Shown: piece after piece, positions 36,043-45,883 of the stretch
How the letters are laid out: every line of letters begins with the position of its first letter
Position numbering within the stretch: position 1 is the first letter of the stretch
Source of the DNA: Leucocoprinus leucothites
Taxonomy: Eukaryota; Basidiomycota; Agaricomycetes; Agaricales; Agaricaceae
Assembly (NCBI GenBank): GCA_013368445.1
Contig: JAACJO010000008.1
Location: 310,001 to 374,000, forward strand
DNA: 64,000 bases
Reading direction: 5' to 3'
Position numbers and translations under genes: made by a program
Notes under the pieces: generated by a model
Told to the model about the DNA's origin: nothing
Database searches by the model: none
The model's input: only the letters and a program-made list of their open reading frames with translations

Positions 36043-36515
36043 CAGCGCAGTCTTTGAGTTGTTCAAAGGCGACCCTCACCTCACTATTCTCTCGAGAGTG
36101 CTTGAGACAGCCATGTTGACGGTGACTCAACCATGAGAAGCCTCGCTAGATATATAACCCCCAAAAGACCATGTTGATGCTATTTTCTCAAATCGATTCG
36201 CCATACGGCAAGCTCCGTCTCCCTCCGTGAGCGCGTGAACTCTTGAGTCCGGTGGTGTCCGATCACACCCAAGACCTACCGGATTAAGCGCCGAGACGGC
36301 CATCAATGCATCACACCTTGCCCTGTACGTACCATTCCAAATTGGGACATCTCCACCTTCCCTTTGCAATACCAGCAAGAGCTCCCCAGCCTTAGTATGC
36401 TCAAGGTTCTGCTGGGAAGCTGCACGGCCCCGTACTAGATAAATCTGACGCTATTTAGTGCGACCTCACTTCTCTTCACCTCCCTACTACCACCAACGCT
36501 CTTTATCAACATACA
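36043..36515. other. Divergent intergenic region
   Basis: Shared promoter space between the SSU1-like transporter (minus) and the conserved unknown at 36516 (plus). No motif recognised with confidence. Confidence 0.4.
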
Positions 36516-38128
36516 ATGGGTTTAGTTTCTTCCTCACAATCAGGTTCCCCCTCGTCCTCTGTTAAATCAAAGGCTCGTTCTCGACTCTCAAAGCCATTGC
36601 CCTCGGAGTTGCCAAAGCCCCTACTTCCACCCCCAACAGAGTCCCAGCCTAGTCATCCACCTCAAACAGTTCATCATCGGCGTGTTGGGAGTGCGGCAGG
36701 AGTCACTGGGATAACAACATCTACCAAATTGAAGGAAAGGCAGGCCTGGTACCGCCATTTGAAGCGCAGCGTGCCGGCCTCAGAGCGCAAGGCAAAGAAA
36801 TCTGCCTTCATCATCCGTTCGCTTATCGTTGGACAACCAACCACGGCCAGTCCCAAGGTCACCAAAGCGTCGGCACGCCCACAGCTCACCAAAATCAAGT
36901 CTAGTTTAGTCGAGCCCAAGTCTGCCAACCGCATCATTGCCGAACTTCGCACTCTTTCACCTTTGGGCGACAGTGACGCAACGATCGACTCAGGTGCTAG
37001 ACCTGACCATAAAGGTGCATCTGGGACGGTTGGCCCCATTCATGCCGTTTGCTTCGAGCACCCAGATGCAGAAGCAGATCAACTCTATTTCTCCAAGTCA
37101 GCAGACGAAGGAGATGATTTGAAGCTAGATCTCACTTCACTCTCTGATATTGGTTCAGCCTGGGTGGACAGACTCTCGGACATGATTAATGACATTCAAG
37201 TCATTGATCTGATCCGGACTCCTGACTTGGGACTTGGACAGCCAGGCGACGGCCCTGGTATCCTGGCAGGCGCAGTCCCAACGCCAGAGACCGTCATACA
37301 GGGGATTGAACAAATCACTCCCCAACTGATGGCTTTAGGATTCGCTATTGGGAAGTCTATCTTACCGGACCACCAAGGTACGGATAGGTGCGAGCGCTCT
37401 AACGAGACGTTAACGGTTGTCACAGGTATTTTCCCACCAACTGATAGGATGTCAGTCCTCACCTGTATGCCTTTCTACGAAAGCCCGCCGTATAAATAGC
37501 TGATCTGGTGGATCATTTTCAGACTGGTGGGGCCTTGAGCTGGTGCTGCCACCCCCCTCTCTGGCATATCTTTCGGTCAGTCGCTCATGAAAATGCAATA
37601 TCCTTGGATTTGGTAATTCACACCCCTTTATTAGAGTGCACACTCGGTCTCTGGATCAGTCATGAATTTCCTCACAGCTCTCTCTATGGTGAACAACGGG
37701 GTCCGCGAGATACTTCCTTTTGTTCGTTATATTTCACAATTTGTAGATTTCGAGTTCAACCAGATCAAAAACCAAGATCGCGGAAAGGGCGTGGTCTGCG
37801 CGGCTACCTGGTGAGATTTTCTCCTGGCTTCTTCGGCGCTAGGATTGATCCAGTTTCATTATTATCAGGATCATGCCCGCCGCTCTGGTATAGTTCATAT
37901 TCAATAGTCTTGTTCACGTTGCTTAACCCATTCCAGGTTCCTCGCCCATGGGACTTTGCGGATCCACCCATACCATCAATCAATCCTCCAAAGGACAAGC
38001 GTGAACTGGCTGGGCCGCCAGATAGCAACCCAAGGCCGACACCGGCACCGGCACCAGCACCAGCACCAATGCCCTCTCCAGCAAATGGAATGCCATTCCT
38101 CACACCTGTTCCTATGACTTCCGCGTAG
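36516..38128 (+). CDS. Conserved fungal protein of unknown function with C-terminal hydrophobic region
   Basis: ATG at 36516 (MGLVSSSQSGSPSSS); Met-Gly-Leu at the N-terminus could be N-myristoylated (inference). The N-terminal 120 residues are Ser/Pro-rich and basic, followed by an ordered region (DLTSLSDIGSAWVDRLSDMI, then QGIEQITPQLMALGFAIGK). Splicing continues: ILPDHQ / GIFPPTDRMSVLT / YWWGLELVLPPPSLAYLS / SAHSVSGSVMNFLTALSMVN..IKNQDRGKGVVCAAT / SYSIVLFTLLNPFQVPRPWDF, all in phase through GT-AG introns. The last exon ends in a degenerate hexamer repeat giving Pro-Ala pairs (38036-38071) and the stop at 38126-38128. The amphipathic block ILPFVRYISQFVDFEF suggests a membrane-associated protein. 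No catalytic motif; not assigned. Confidence 0.65.
38036..38071 (+). repeat. Coding hexamer repeat (Pro-Ala)n
   Basis: Repeats of ACCGGC/ACCAGC units encode alternating Pro and Ala near the C-terminus of the conserved unknown. Such short coding repeats usually vary in length between strains. Confidence 0.7.
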
Positions 38129-38336
38129 TCATGGATGCAGCCACCATCACAGTGCACTCACTACCGATTCTATGAATTCGGTCACGACCCCTAATGCCCT
38201 TCACGAACATTCATGACACCATGCCCCATATACCCATGTGTGAGCCCCTATTGGTCACATAGTGCTATTTATTACAAAGCTGCTCGACGAGCTCAGTGTT
38301 TTATATATTCGTGCATATACCCTTAATTCATCCTTT

Positions 38337-38810
38337 TCACGACTGGATTGTAACAACGCCATCGGCTTCTATAGGACAGAAGACGTAGTTTAGTTAAACA
38401 AGGCGTTAGGATCTTCTTGATACTGTACAATGGCACTCACCAATGTAGTCAATCAAATCATCCTGTGCAAATAGCTGGACAAGGCTGTCTGGAACGAAGG
38501 CCGAGAAGCCCTGGTGTACACCCAACTTAGCGGAAGGTCATTGGGTTTATGAAGCATGGACCCACTTTGAACAGCGCGTCATAATTTGCGTGGATTTTTC
38601 CACCTGAAACAGGATTCATTAGTCAGATCCACCTTTGTATGATAGGGGGATACCGAGACTTCAGAACACTACCCACCCTCAGCGATAAGCCGGTCGATAT
38701 ACTGTTCGATTTGTCCTTCCGATGCGGTTTCCTTGAAGACTACGATATACCCTGTGATAAAATGTGAAGCAGTAATATCGACTTGCACAGAATGACCTAC
38801 GATTGAGCAT
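38337..38810 (-). CDS. I9-type protease inhibitor (Pleurotus proteinase A inhibitor family), copy 1
   Basis: Small protein related to subtilisin propeptides, which fold onto and inhibit subtilisin-like serine proteases. Five tiny exons: a 10-nt first exon (ATG at 38808-38810, MLN), then RYIVVFKETASEGQIEQY, then GKIHANYDALFK, GFSAFVPDSLVQLF..DYI and EADGVVTIQS, with the stop at 38337-38339. The result is about 75 residues with no signal peptide, the same plan as Pleurotus ostreatus POIA1: beta-1 YIVVFK, a central GFxA strand and a C-terminal IExDGxVTxQ. A TATA-like element (TATTTAAAAG) lies about 70 bp upstream. It is probably a cytosolic inhibitor of endogenous subtilases or a chaperone-like module. 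Its introns fall at the same places as in copies 2 and 3. Confidence 0.85.
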
Positions 38811-39313
38811 GGTTATGATACTTTGATTGTAGTAATGAGGACAATGTAGTAGTAATGACAGAGTGGTTCGTCACACTTTTAAATAGCCCAAAGAGACCCT
38901 GTGAGAATAATTTAACACCTGACTGTCTTGAAGCCCTGCTGCGACGAAGGATCACATAATTGGTCGATGCAACCCAAGAAATTCTGACAGACAAGAGAAT
39001 ACTGCTCGGTGTTCATACGTCGGGCCGCTTAATTTCTACTGCTGCTGCGCTTGTATCCCATTTCGAAATCTCCAGCCATAGGTCATCTACTGCTCACCGC
39101 GGATATCAATCGTCAATCACTATTAGCTCGGGGTTTCTTGCCCAGCGTGAGTGCAATGCACGGGGCATTGGATTCTTGCTTGCCGAGTCAGTGGCCGGTA
39201 GTTGACAGAAAATACGACTTCAAGTGCCCTCGATGGTCATACGGTAAATCACAGTGAAGCTCAACAATATTTATTTCCTGAAGATCTTGACTACGTTCTA
39301 CGAGCGTGCAGCG
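38811..39313. other. Spacer between inhibitor copies 1 and 2
   Basis: Promoter of copy 1 and downstream region of copy 2. No further inhibitor fragment was recognised. Confidence 0.4.
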
Positions 39314-39786
39314 TTAAGCCTGGGTAGTGACTTTGCCGTCCTCCTCTGAGAAACGAGGAATAGCAGAAATGAGATTCGCAGTTAATGAGTAGCAGCGTAG
39401 GTCGTAACACACCAATGCTCAGGATGTTGTCACCTGCAAACGAGTTGATGCTTTGTAGATTGAACCCGTCGGGAATTTCGGCAGCAAAACCCTGCGTGAT
39501 TCATATTCAGCTTCAAGTACTTCTTTGCAAGTTCTCAGGTGAAGTCATTTGAATACCTTCATCAGTGGCTCGAAATTACGCGTTATCTTCCCGCCTTTCA
39601 GATATACATATTGAGGAATACACTGGATCAAGAACTAGATGTAATAAAGCATACCTTGCGCCAGTAAGTCATTCTTGGCCTTTTCGTAATCTGCATCCAG
39701 GGCAGTATCCTTGAAAGTCACGATAACACCTGGGGGGGTTAGGCTATTGATCTTACGATGAAGACGCGCTAGGACTGACTAGGCAT
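39314..39786 (-). CDS. I9-type protease inhibitor, copy 2
   Basis: Tandem paralogue of the gene at 38337-38810. ATG at 39784-39786; the first coding exon is only 7 nt (ATG CCT A), followed by an intron whose acceptor sits in a run of C. The spliced protein starts MPSVIVTFKDTALDAD; the core continues GGKITRNFEPLMK / GFAAEIPDGFNLQSINSF and ends IEEDGKVTTQA (stop 39314-39316). All four intron positions match copy 1. The length (about 76 residues) and motifs match the POIA1/YIB2-type family. No signal peptide is present, so the protein should stay inside the cell. Confidence 0.87.
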
Positions 39787-40114
39787 TCTGGTGGTCTGTG
39801 ATGGATGGAACAGAATGTGGGTTTGGAATGGATGGGATTTGGAAGTGGGAGCGGGCTCTTTATTGGCTGGACTGATGATACTGTAAATGGGCGATGGCGA
39901 TAGGAGTAAATTTCGGAGCTCAGCCGGCAGAGGGCTATAAGTAGAAAAACCCATGCGCTCCCTCCGAGTCATGACCGCAGCGCGCGGTCAGCCCTCCATT
40001 TGGTCATGCAAGAAACATCATTAGTTGCGAGTTTACCGGAATGTACATCTATCCATAAAGCGTTCGGCTTCGGTAAGATTCATTGACAATCACAACCTCG
40101 AGTCCTAGTACACT
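39787..40114. other. Spacer between inhibitor copies 2 and 3
   Basis: Contains the promoter of copy 2, with a TATA-like GCTATAAGTAG (on the plus-strand reading) around 39934. Nothing else recognised. Confidence 0.4.
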
Positions 40115-40497
40115 TCATTGTGTCTTAACCACAGTGTCCTCTTCTGGAGGTGGCAAGTGGAATTAGCCACATGATCTCTTCCACCCTTTGCTTGGGCGGA
40201 GAGGTATCCAGAATGACGTACCGATATACTTGACTTCGGATACAAAATTGCTTTGAAACTCGGCCAAGTATTTGTCTGGACTTATGACAGCGAACCCCTG
40301 CAATATCATAATTTGCCATTTACTAAAGAGACTCAAGATTACTAGGTGGGCACTTGCATTAAGAATTGAAGGATCATATGTGTTTGCCACGATGCTGCCT
40401 GTCGTTCTTGAATTAGTTATTCTAAGCTGCTATAGATCAAAGGAATACGGTACCGTTCGTCTCGATTTCCTTCTGTCGATCATTGATGATATTTATA

Positions 40498-40530
40498 CTC
40501 GTGATCGGAAAAAGTATTGATCATTACATA
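40498..40530 (+). repeat. Left terminal inverted repeat of the mariner-like element
   Basis: The first 23 bp (40498-40520) are identical to the reverse complement of the right end; similarity continues with a few mismatches to about 33 bp. Confidence 0.85.
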
Positions 40531-40654
40531 ATATATCGCATTTTTTCGATCTGCACAGAAAAATAGATTCCACTGTGTACACTCAACCATCCACATGTAC
40601 AAGAAGAAGAAAAGGGAGACTATTAACAACATCCAATTGTATTTTATGCATCAA

Positions 40655-40960
40655 TCAGCACCGTGTATGCCCCCCTCTTGATTTCAAAACAGCCTGAACA
40701 CGGTTTTCCATTGTGTGAATATATTTATTAATTGTGTTGACCGATAGCTCATCCCAGGCTTGATATACTGCTGCCTTGAGGGTGTCAAGTGATGTTGGAG
40801 GATGTGGTGAATGTCGGATAATTTCCTTGAGCTCGTGCCAAACACCCTCAATAGGATTGAGGTCAGGGGAAGATGCAGGGTGGGGAAAGTGTGAGATCTG
40901 ATTCTTCAAAAATGCGTGCCACTTCAACAATATTTTCTGTTGCCTTGTAGGCTCCAACAA
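40655..40960 (-). pseudogene. C-terminal fragment of a Tc1/mariner DDE transposase
   Basis: 101 codons containing HPASSPDLNPIEGVWHELK, the block with the third catalytic acidic residue (the Glu of NPIE) of Tc1-like DDE_3 transposases. It is followed by the usual C-terminal helix ending INKYIHTMENRVQAVL and a basic tail. The DNA-binding N-terminus and the first two catalytic Asp residues are absent, so it cannot be active. Confidence 0.88.
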
Positions 40961-41095
40961 GCCTATTTTTTATGGGAGTGTCATACTCCCTATGAGAGGT
41001 CTAATGAGGTGGCATTTGAAGAAGTAGTAATGTATTGTTCACGAGGAATGGCCACTTTCGCAACATGTTCCTTGACATCACAGGAGCATGTTGCT

Positions 41096-41128
41096 TACAT
41101 AATGTTCAATACTTTTTCCGATCACGAG
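41096..41128 (-). repeat. Right terminal inverted repeat of the mariner-like element
   Basis: Inverted match to 40498-40530; the outermost 23 bp (41106-41128) are perfect. Confidence 0.85.
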
Positions 41129-41253
41129 TACTGATATCATCGTTATAAATCACTATATACCCTAGAACATGAATCGTTGGGGAGAAGGGTTGGAACTTGG
41201 TGATTAATATTCTGGAAATCAAAGAACTCACTCCTATTTGTTTCTGTGGGCAT

Positions 41254-41776
41254 ACCGGACGCAGTAAACTAGCGTTTGGGCCGGAAGGCAGCCAAGGGAT
41301 TTCGACGTTCAATGTATATGGAGCGCTTGATCATAGCGGGTGATGACCTCATAGGCCAGCAAAGATAGGGGCACCTGAAAATGACGGCTATGCAAGGGCT
41401 TTCAAAGTGGGTCAGGACTGGGAGTGTTTTGCAAACAATTTTTGATGTCCTTGGCGTGCTCTAGCAGTGGCAAGTCCACCTCCCTCAGTCATTGATGCGT
41501 TCCAGCCCCTTGGAGTTTGGTGTACGACGAGGAATTGTGCTAATTTGGCTAGCTTAATTTACTAGTTCCTTGCATGACAAAGCACAGGTTAGAGTCAAAT
41601 CAGGGACGTGCTCGGGTCCGGGAACGCGAGAAGATTCGTCGTATTTCAACATGCTGGCCATCAAAAGAGTCATCCAGCTCTTTAACTTGCTGTTACCAAC
41701 GTCGGTCACGATATTCATCAGGATTTCGCGTTCGACTCTTGCTAAGTGCTACAAACTTGTATTGCATCCACTCTTG
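41254..41776. other. Divergent intergenic region
   Basis: Promoter space of inhibitor copy 3 (minus) and the DNA glycosylase (plus). The glycosylase frame is open upstream to another ATG at 41651, but that extension has no conserved look. Confidence 0.4.
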
Positions 41777-43590
41777 ATGATGCGTGCAACGCGGTCTTCG
41801 GCAAGATTAGCAGCTAACGCCTGTACTGGGCCAACAAGTTCAAGTTCCTCAACAAATGACAAGAAACTCAATGCTCCAACATCTGCTGGGAAGAGAGCTG
41901 CCGAAGAAACACCCGAAAAACCTGAAGGCAGGAAAAGGGCTCGCAAGCCACCAATCCCTTCAAGTTCTACTCAGCTTGTCCCTTCTGCGACCGAGTCGAG
42001 GTATTTTGTAGCTTCTGCTGGAGATGATACGGACGCACTTGTCCCTGCTGTGTTGACATTTTCCTTTGAAGAAGCAAAGCAGCATCTCATTAATGCTGAC
42101 CACCGCTTTGAGGATATTTTCAATAAGATGGCGTGCAAACCTTTTGAGAACCTGGAGCAGTTTCACCCTTTCAGGTTGGCGTTATCCTCTATGTTCTTCT
42201 ATCTCATGCTCATGATCAATCCATCATTAGAGCACTCTCAACTTCCATTTTGTACGCCCCTTCTTCCAAACGAACCGCGTTGTTGTTTGATGCGTGCCGT
42301 TTCTAGGGGCCAGCAAATTTCTTGGTTGGCCGCAAGGTCCATTATCCACAAGTTCAAGCGATTGTATGATCCAACTCTTCCCGAGAAACCAGGAGAAGTT
42401 CCGTATGTTGTTCACGTTTATCGGTACTATATATGCCTTATTCCTAAGAAGAGCCGATTCGTTCCCAACGCCTGCCCAAGTGGCAGCAACAGAGCTGTCG
42501 ATCCTGAGGACAGCTGGATTGAGTACCCGTAAGGCAGAATACAGTGCGTCTACGATATAATTCGCGTTCAAAACCACAGGGTGACGGACCTGGCTTCTTG
42601 TGGACAGTTCAAGATCTGGCCAAACGCTTTGCGGACGGTCGGCTCTCAACACAAAAAATACTGTCCGCCAACGACGAGGAGTTGGCTGAGATGTTGATCC
42701 AGGTACGAGGAATAGGACGCGTGAGTTAAGTTTCACGATCTCCGAGAAATTAAGGAACGCTAATGTCGTGGTGCCATTATCACAGTGGACAGGTAAATGG
42801 GCGGGCTATCTTCTATTACTGATGTTCTAATGGCTTCGACTGACCTATTTTCATTCACTCAGTCGATATGTTCGCTATTTTCTCTCTCCGCCGACCAGAT
42901 ATCCTACCAGTGGGTGCGTGCTCACATTTCAGTCCGTTCCTGGAACGAAATTAAAGCTATCCTTGAAGGGGATTTGGGCGTACAGCGCGGCATTGCGCGC
43001 TGGACTTTAGCACTTCATTCACCTTCGGATCGTTTCAGTATTAGTCCCCAGAAGATTAACACAGAATCGTCGACGAAGAAATCCGAGCCGAGTTCACAAC
43101 AGGTGGATAAAGCCGACAGCGACGATGACGTTGACGAAGGTTATTTGCCTGTTTTAGGCGAAATGAAGCGTCCTCACAACTCCGGTCCCAATCAACCAAT
43201 AAAGGACGAAGATGTGGATATGTTAGGTGGAATACCTCCACCTTTCACACCATCAATATCCAAGACACTGAGAAAGTCTGCTGGTACAGAGATCCGACCC
43301 CTTCCGACAACTCTCACTCTTGCTGAGCTCCGCAACAGGATTGGAGGTAAGAAGAAAATCAAGTGAGTCTTCTGCGTGAATGTGTACCTGTTGGGAACAA
43401 CGCCGAAATGTGTCTATTTTTAGGGGCGCGTTGTTAACCCCACAGGAGATGGAGGATCTCACAGAGCACTGGAAACCGTACAGGAGTATTGGTGGGTCCT
43501 GAGTGTTATACCATCTGGTTATAGGCTGATGGCCAGTCGGAAAAAGGATGCTACTTTATGTGGTCTCTTGCGAGTGCTACTGTAGAGTAG
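41777..43590 (+). CDS. DNA-3-methyladenine glycosylase II (AlkA/Mag1-like, HhH-GPD)
   Basis: Removes alkylated purines in base-excision repair in the nucleus. The start chosen is ATG 41777 (MMRATRSSARLAAN), leading to a basic, Ser-rich nuclear-type N-terminus. Conserved blocks: FEDIFNKMACKPFENLEQFHP, GQQISWLAARSIIHKF, FPTPAQVAATELSILRTAGLS and a helix-hairpin-helix, VRGIGRWTVDMFAIFSLRRP, followed by PVGDLGVQRG with the catalytic Asp. The HhH segment needs a 7-nt exon (42786-42792). A long C-terminal extension (43.0-43.37 kb) is acidic and Ser-rich with a Lys-rich patch (GGKKKIK). The final exon gives GCYFMWSLASATVE (stop 43588-43590), a usual C-terminal motif of this family, placed after the extension. 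Confidence 0.9.
42786..42792 (+). other. 7-nt microexon of the DNA glycosylase
   Basis: The exon TGGACAG lies between introns 42721-42785 (donor GTGAGT, acceptor CACAG) and 42793-42862 (donor GTAAAT, acceptor CTCAG). It supplies W-T-(V) of the IGRWTVDMF hairpin; skipping it shifts the frame and removes the motif. Confidence 0.85.
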
Positions 43591-44173
43591 ATTTATACTA
43601 TCTGTCGATGACTGTATTTTTTTCTAGCAATTCTCTTCTCTGTGAAAATGCGTAAACATGGCGAGCGCACGGAACGGGACTCCCAGTACCAAAAAGGCAA
43701 GTGATCAGGAAATGATCGGAGGAAGGGAACAAATTATTTCCAAATAAGACAAGAGCCTATTCCGAGAGGAAGCCGGTGTTTTCTGAGGATGATCTCATCG
43801 GATTTGGTTGGGTCGATTGTGTGGTCTCGTTGGTATATATTGTTCCACACCTCGATTGTCGCATCGCATTGTCCTGCTTTTCAACTGTCCCCGCTTTCTT
43901 TTGTCCTTTCTCCCAAACTGTCATCTATTCTCCGACTTCTCCTAGCCTTCCTCTGCCCGGCTGGGGCTTCATAGCGGTTCGCCGCCACCTTGCCACTCTA
44001 AAGCTCGGGTCGCCAGTCTCGGTTTCTTCGAGTATAATTTGCCGTCACCTGGGACTGTGGACGCTCCGCTGTCCTGAAACTGCCTCACAGTAGTGTTATT
44101 GTTTGCCAACACGTTTCACTGGGTTGACATCCAGTTATCCACCCTTACGAAATTTAACGTCTTCTATTCCCAC
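43591..44173. other. Intergenic region (kinase promoter)
   Basis: Pyrimidine-rich sequence upstream of the kinase ATG at 44174 and downstream of the glycosylase stop. No gene recognised. Confidence 0.4.
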
Positions 44174-45883
44174 ATGCTTGCCACCTCTAGCCATAACTCA
44201 TATATCCCGACCACATCCGGTGTACAGGATAGTCTGGCTACTTTTTCATTCCTCTCTCCTTGTTCAGAGCCAGAATTCAAGCCTATCCCTACCCTCCACC
44301 CGTCAGGCTTTTCAAAGACTGCTCTTCGGAAAATGGACGACGAGCCATCAATTCAAGACATGTCGCCCTTGTCTAAATTGAAACCGTTCCCGAGCTCTCG
44401 TCAGTTTTCTGGAGGCATGTCAGAAATATCCGAGCTGTTCAAGTCTGCTTCCCTCAGTTCAGATTCTGCGCAAGGTGAGCGTGCATTGTACTTCAGTTGC
44501 ACGTTCTCTCGTTCTCTAATATCTTGCTGTTCAGGTATCCCACCACCTTCCTATGCCATCACTTCACATCCGATTCATCTTCGCCACCTCTCCGAGGACC
44601 GCCTACTATCTTGCGAAATTACTCCCTTCTTCTCCATTATTCCCGCGCCACCAACAGGACATCACTATAACACCGAGGCACAATTGCATTCGTTAAAGTT
44701 TCCTCATGGTCATCGTCTGAGTTCTCGCTTCGTTGAGCTATATCAACTCGAGGACGAGCTCGGATCGGGTGGTTATGGGTTTGTGATGACTGCACAGCAT
44801 CGGTTTTCAAGAAGAGAGGTTGCTGTAAAGTTCATAATCAAAGAGAAGGTTCCAGAACATGCATGGATGGAAGATGAATTACTTGGACGATTACCCACAG
44901 AGGTTGTTCTCTTGACTATCCTTGATCACGAGAATGTGGTAAAATTTTTGGACCTGTTTGAAGACGAGCTCTATTTTTACCTGGTGTGTTCTTTCCACTG
45001 TCTCCATTTGGTCATCGGATTAATTAGGTCTTGTGTAGGTGCAAGAGTTGCATGGAGCACCGTGGCAGAGATGCGAGGAAAATACCCGACAACTTGACAG
45101 TATTACTTCGACTCCGTCGTTGTCACCCTCAACCTCCGAACGGTCCCTTGAGTCATCTCCTGAGCCATTCACGCCTCCGGCGGTAGCGTATAGCCTGTTT
45201 AATGTCGATATACACACGAGTGCCGGGGCCGATTGCCTGAAATCATCATGCCTGGGAAACACATTCGATTTTGGTCGACCGGAGATCACCCGACGCGCTT
45301 CATACGACCTATTCGAGTGCATTGAACAGTCGAGCGACAAGCGGTTTCCAGAACCACAAGCTCGTCATATTTTCGCACAGGTAGTCAGCATTGTGCATTA
45401 TCTCGATAGTCGGGGTATAACCCACCGGGACATCAAAGACGAGAACCTGGTGATTGATCGCGATCTGAAGGTATGTTGACGATTATGTGTCGCCATTAAC
45501 GACTGGCTCATGAGCTGTTCTAGGTGAAGCTCATCGATTTCGGGAGTGCTTGTGCCGTCGACCTCAATAAACCTCGACCATTTTATACTCAGTTTTTCGG
45601 CACCGCTGCATATGCTTCATCAGAAATCATATTGAAGAAGCGGTACCAAGCGGCTCCTGCTGAAATTTGGACACTGGGTGTTCTCCTTTCTTACCTGCTG
45701 ACGGGCGCATCTCCATTTCCGTCCGTCAGGGCCGCGTCTGAGGGAAGAATTGTCGTTTCTGAGCCTCCTGGCGTAACTTTGTCGGGGGGAGCCATGGACT
45801 TGATGCACAGATGCCTTGACCCCGATCCTCTGACACGGATCAAGATACAGCAAGTGAAAGAGCATCCATGGCTGGTTTCATGA
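44174..45883 (+). CDS. Serine/threonine protein kinase, PASK/Psk-like catalytic domain
   Basis: The first ATG in the long frame is 44174 (MLATSSHNSYIPTT). The N-terminal 200 residues are Ser/Pro-rich with no recognisable PAS domain. Kinase subdomains are clear: Gly loop ELGSGGYGFVMTA, VAIK-type Lys in EVAVKFIIKEKVP, hinge YFYLVQELHG, catalytic loop HRDIKDEN, DFG in IDFGSA, and HPWLV at the C-terminus (stop 45881-45883). The loop signature and EVAVKFI.KEKV resemble PAS kinases, which sense metabolic state and steer glucose storage and protein synthesis. An insert of roughly 85 residues follows the hinge before SYDLFECIEQ. The usual Asp of subdomain IX (DxW) is Glu here (AEIWTLG). The activation-segment APE region reads SSEI. 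The subfamily is less sure than the kinase call. Confidence 0.85.

Larger units (their letters stand above)
40498..41128. mobile_element. Internally deleted Tc1/mariner-type DNA transposon (631 bp, TA target duplication)
   Basis: Bounded by inverted terminal repeats beginning CTCGTGATCGGAAAAAG and flanked on both sides by TA (40496-40497 and 41129-41130), the classic Tc1/mariner target duplication. Inside is only the C-terminal part of a DDE transposase (40655-40960, minus). Full elements of this class are usually above 1.2 kb, so this is a non-autonomous deletion derivative. Confidence 0.88.
40115..41253 (-). pseudogene. I9-type protease inhibitor, copy 3, disrupted by a mariner-like insertion
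   Basis: The same five-exon plan as copies 1 and 2. The first exon is at ATG 41251-41253 (MPTETNR), then RYIVIYNDDIS before the insertion at 41128/41129. The exon resumes on the far side at about 40495 with NIINDRQKEIETNG, then GSIVANTYDPSILN, GFAVISPDKYLAEF and IEEDTVVKTQ, with the stop at 40115-40117. One intron uses a GC donor (AAT/GCAAGT, near 40.36 kb). The inserted 631 bp brings in-frame stops, so no intact product is expected unless the element is spliced out. Outside the insertion no frameshift or stop was found, which suggests the disruption is recent. Confidence 0.85.

Noticed and set aside
41570..41776. Longer N-terminus for the DNA glycosylase
   Set aside because: The frame is open upstream with an ATG at 41651, but the extension is hydrophobic and unlike the family; the ATG at 41777 precedes the basic nuclear-type region.
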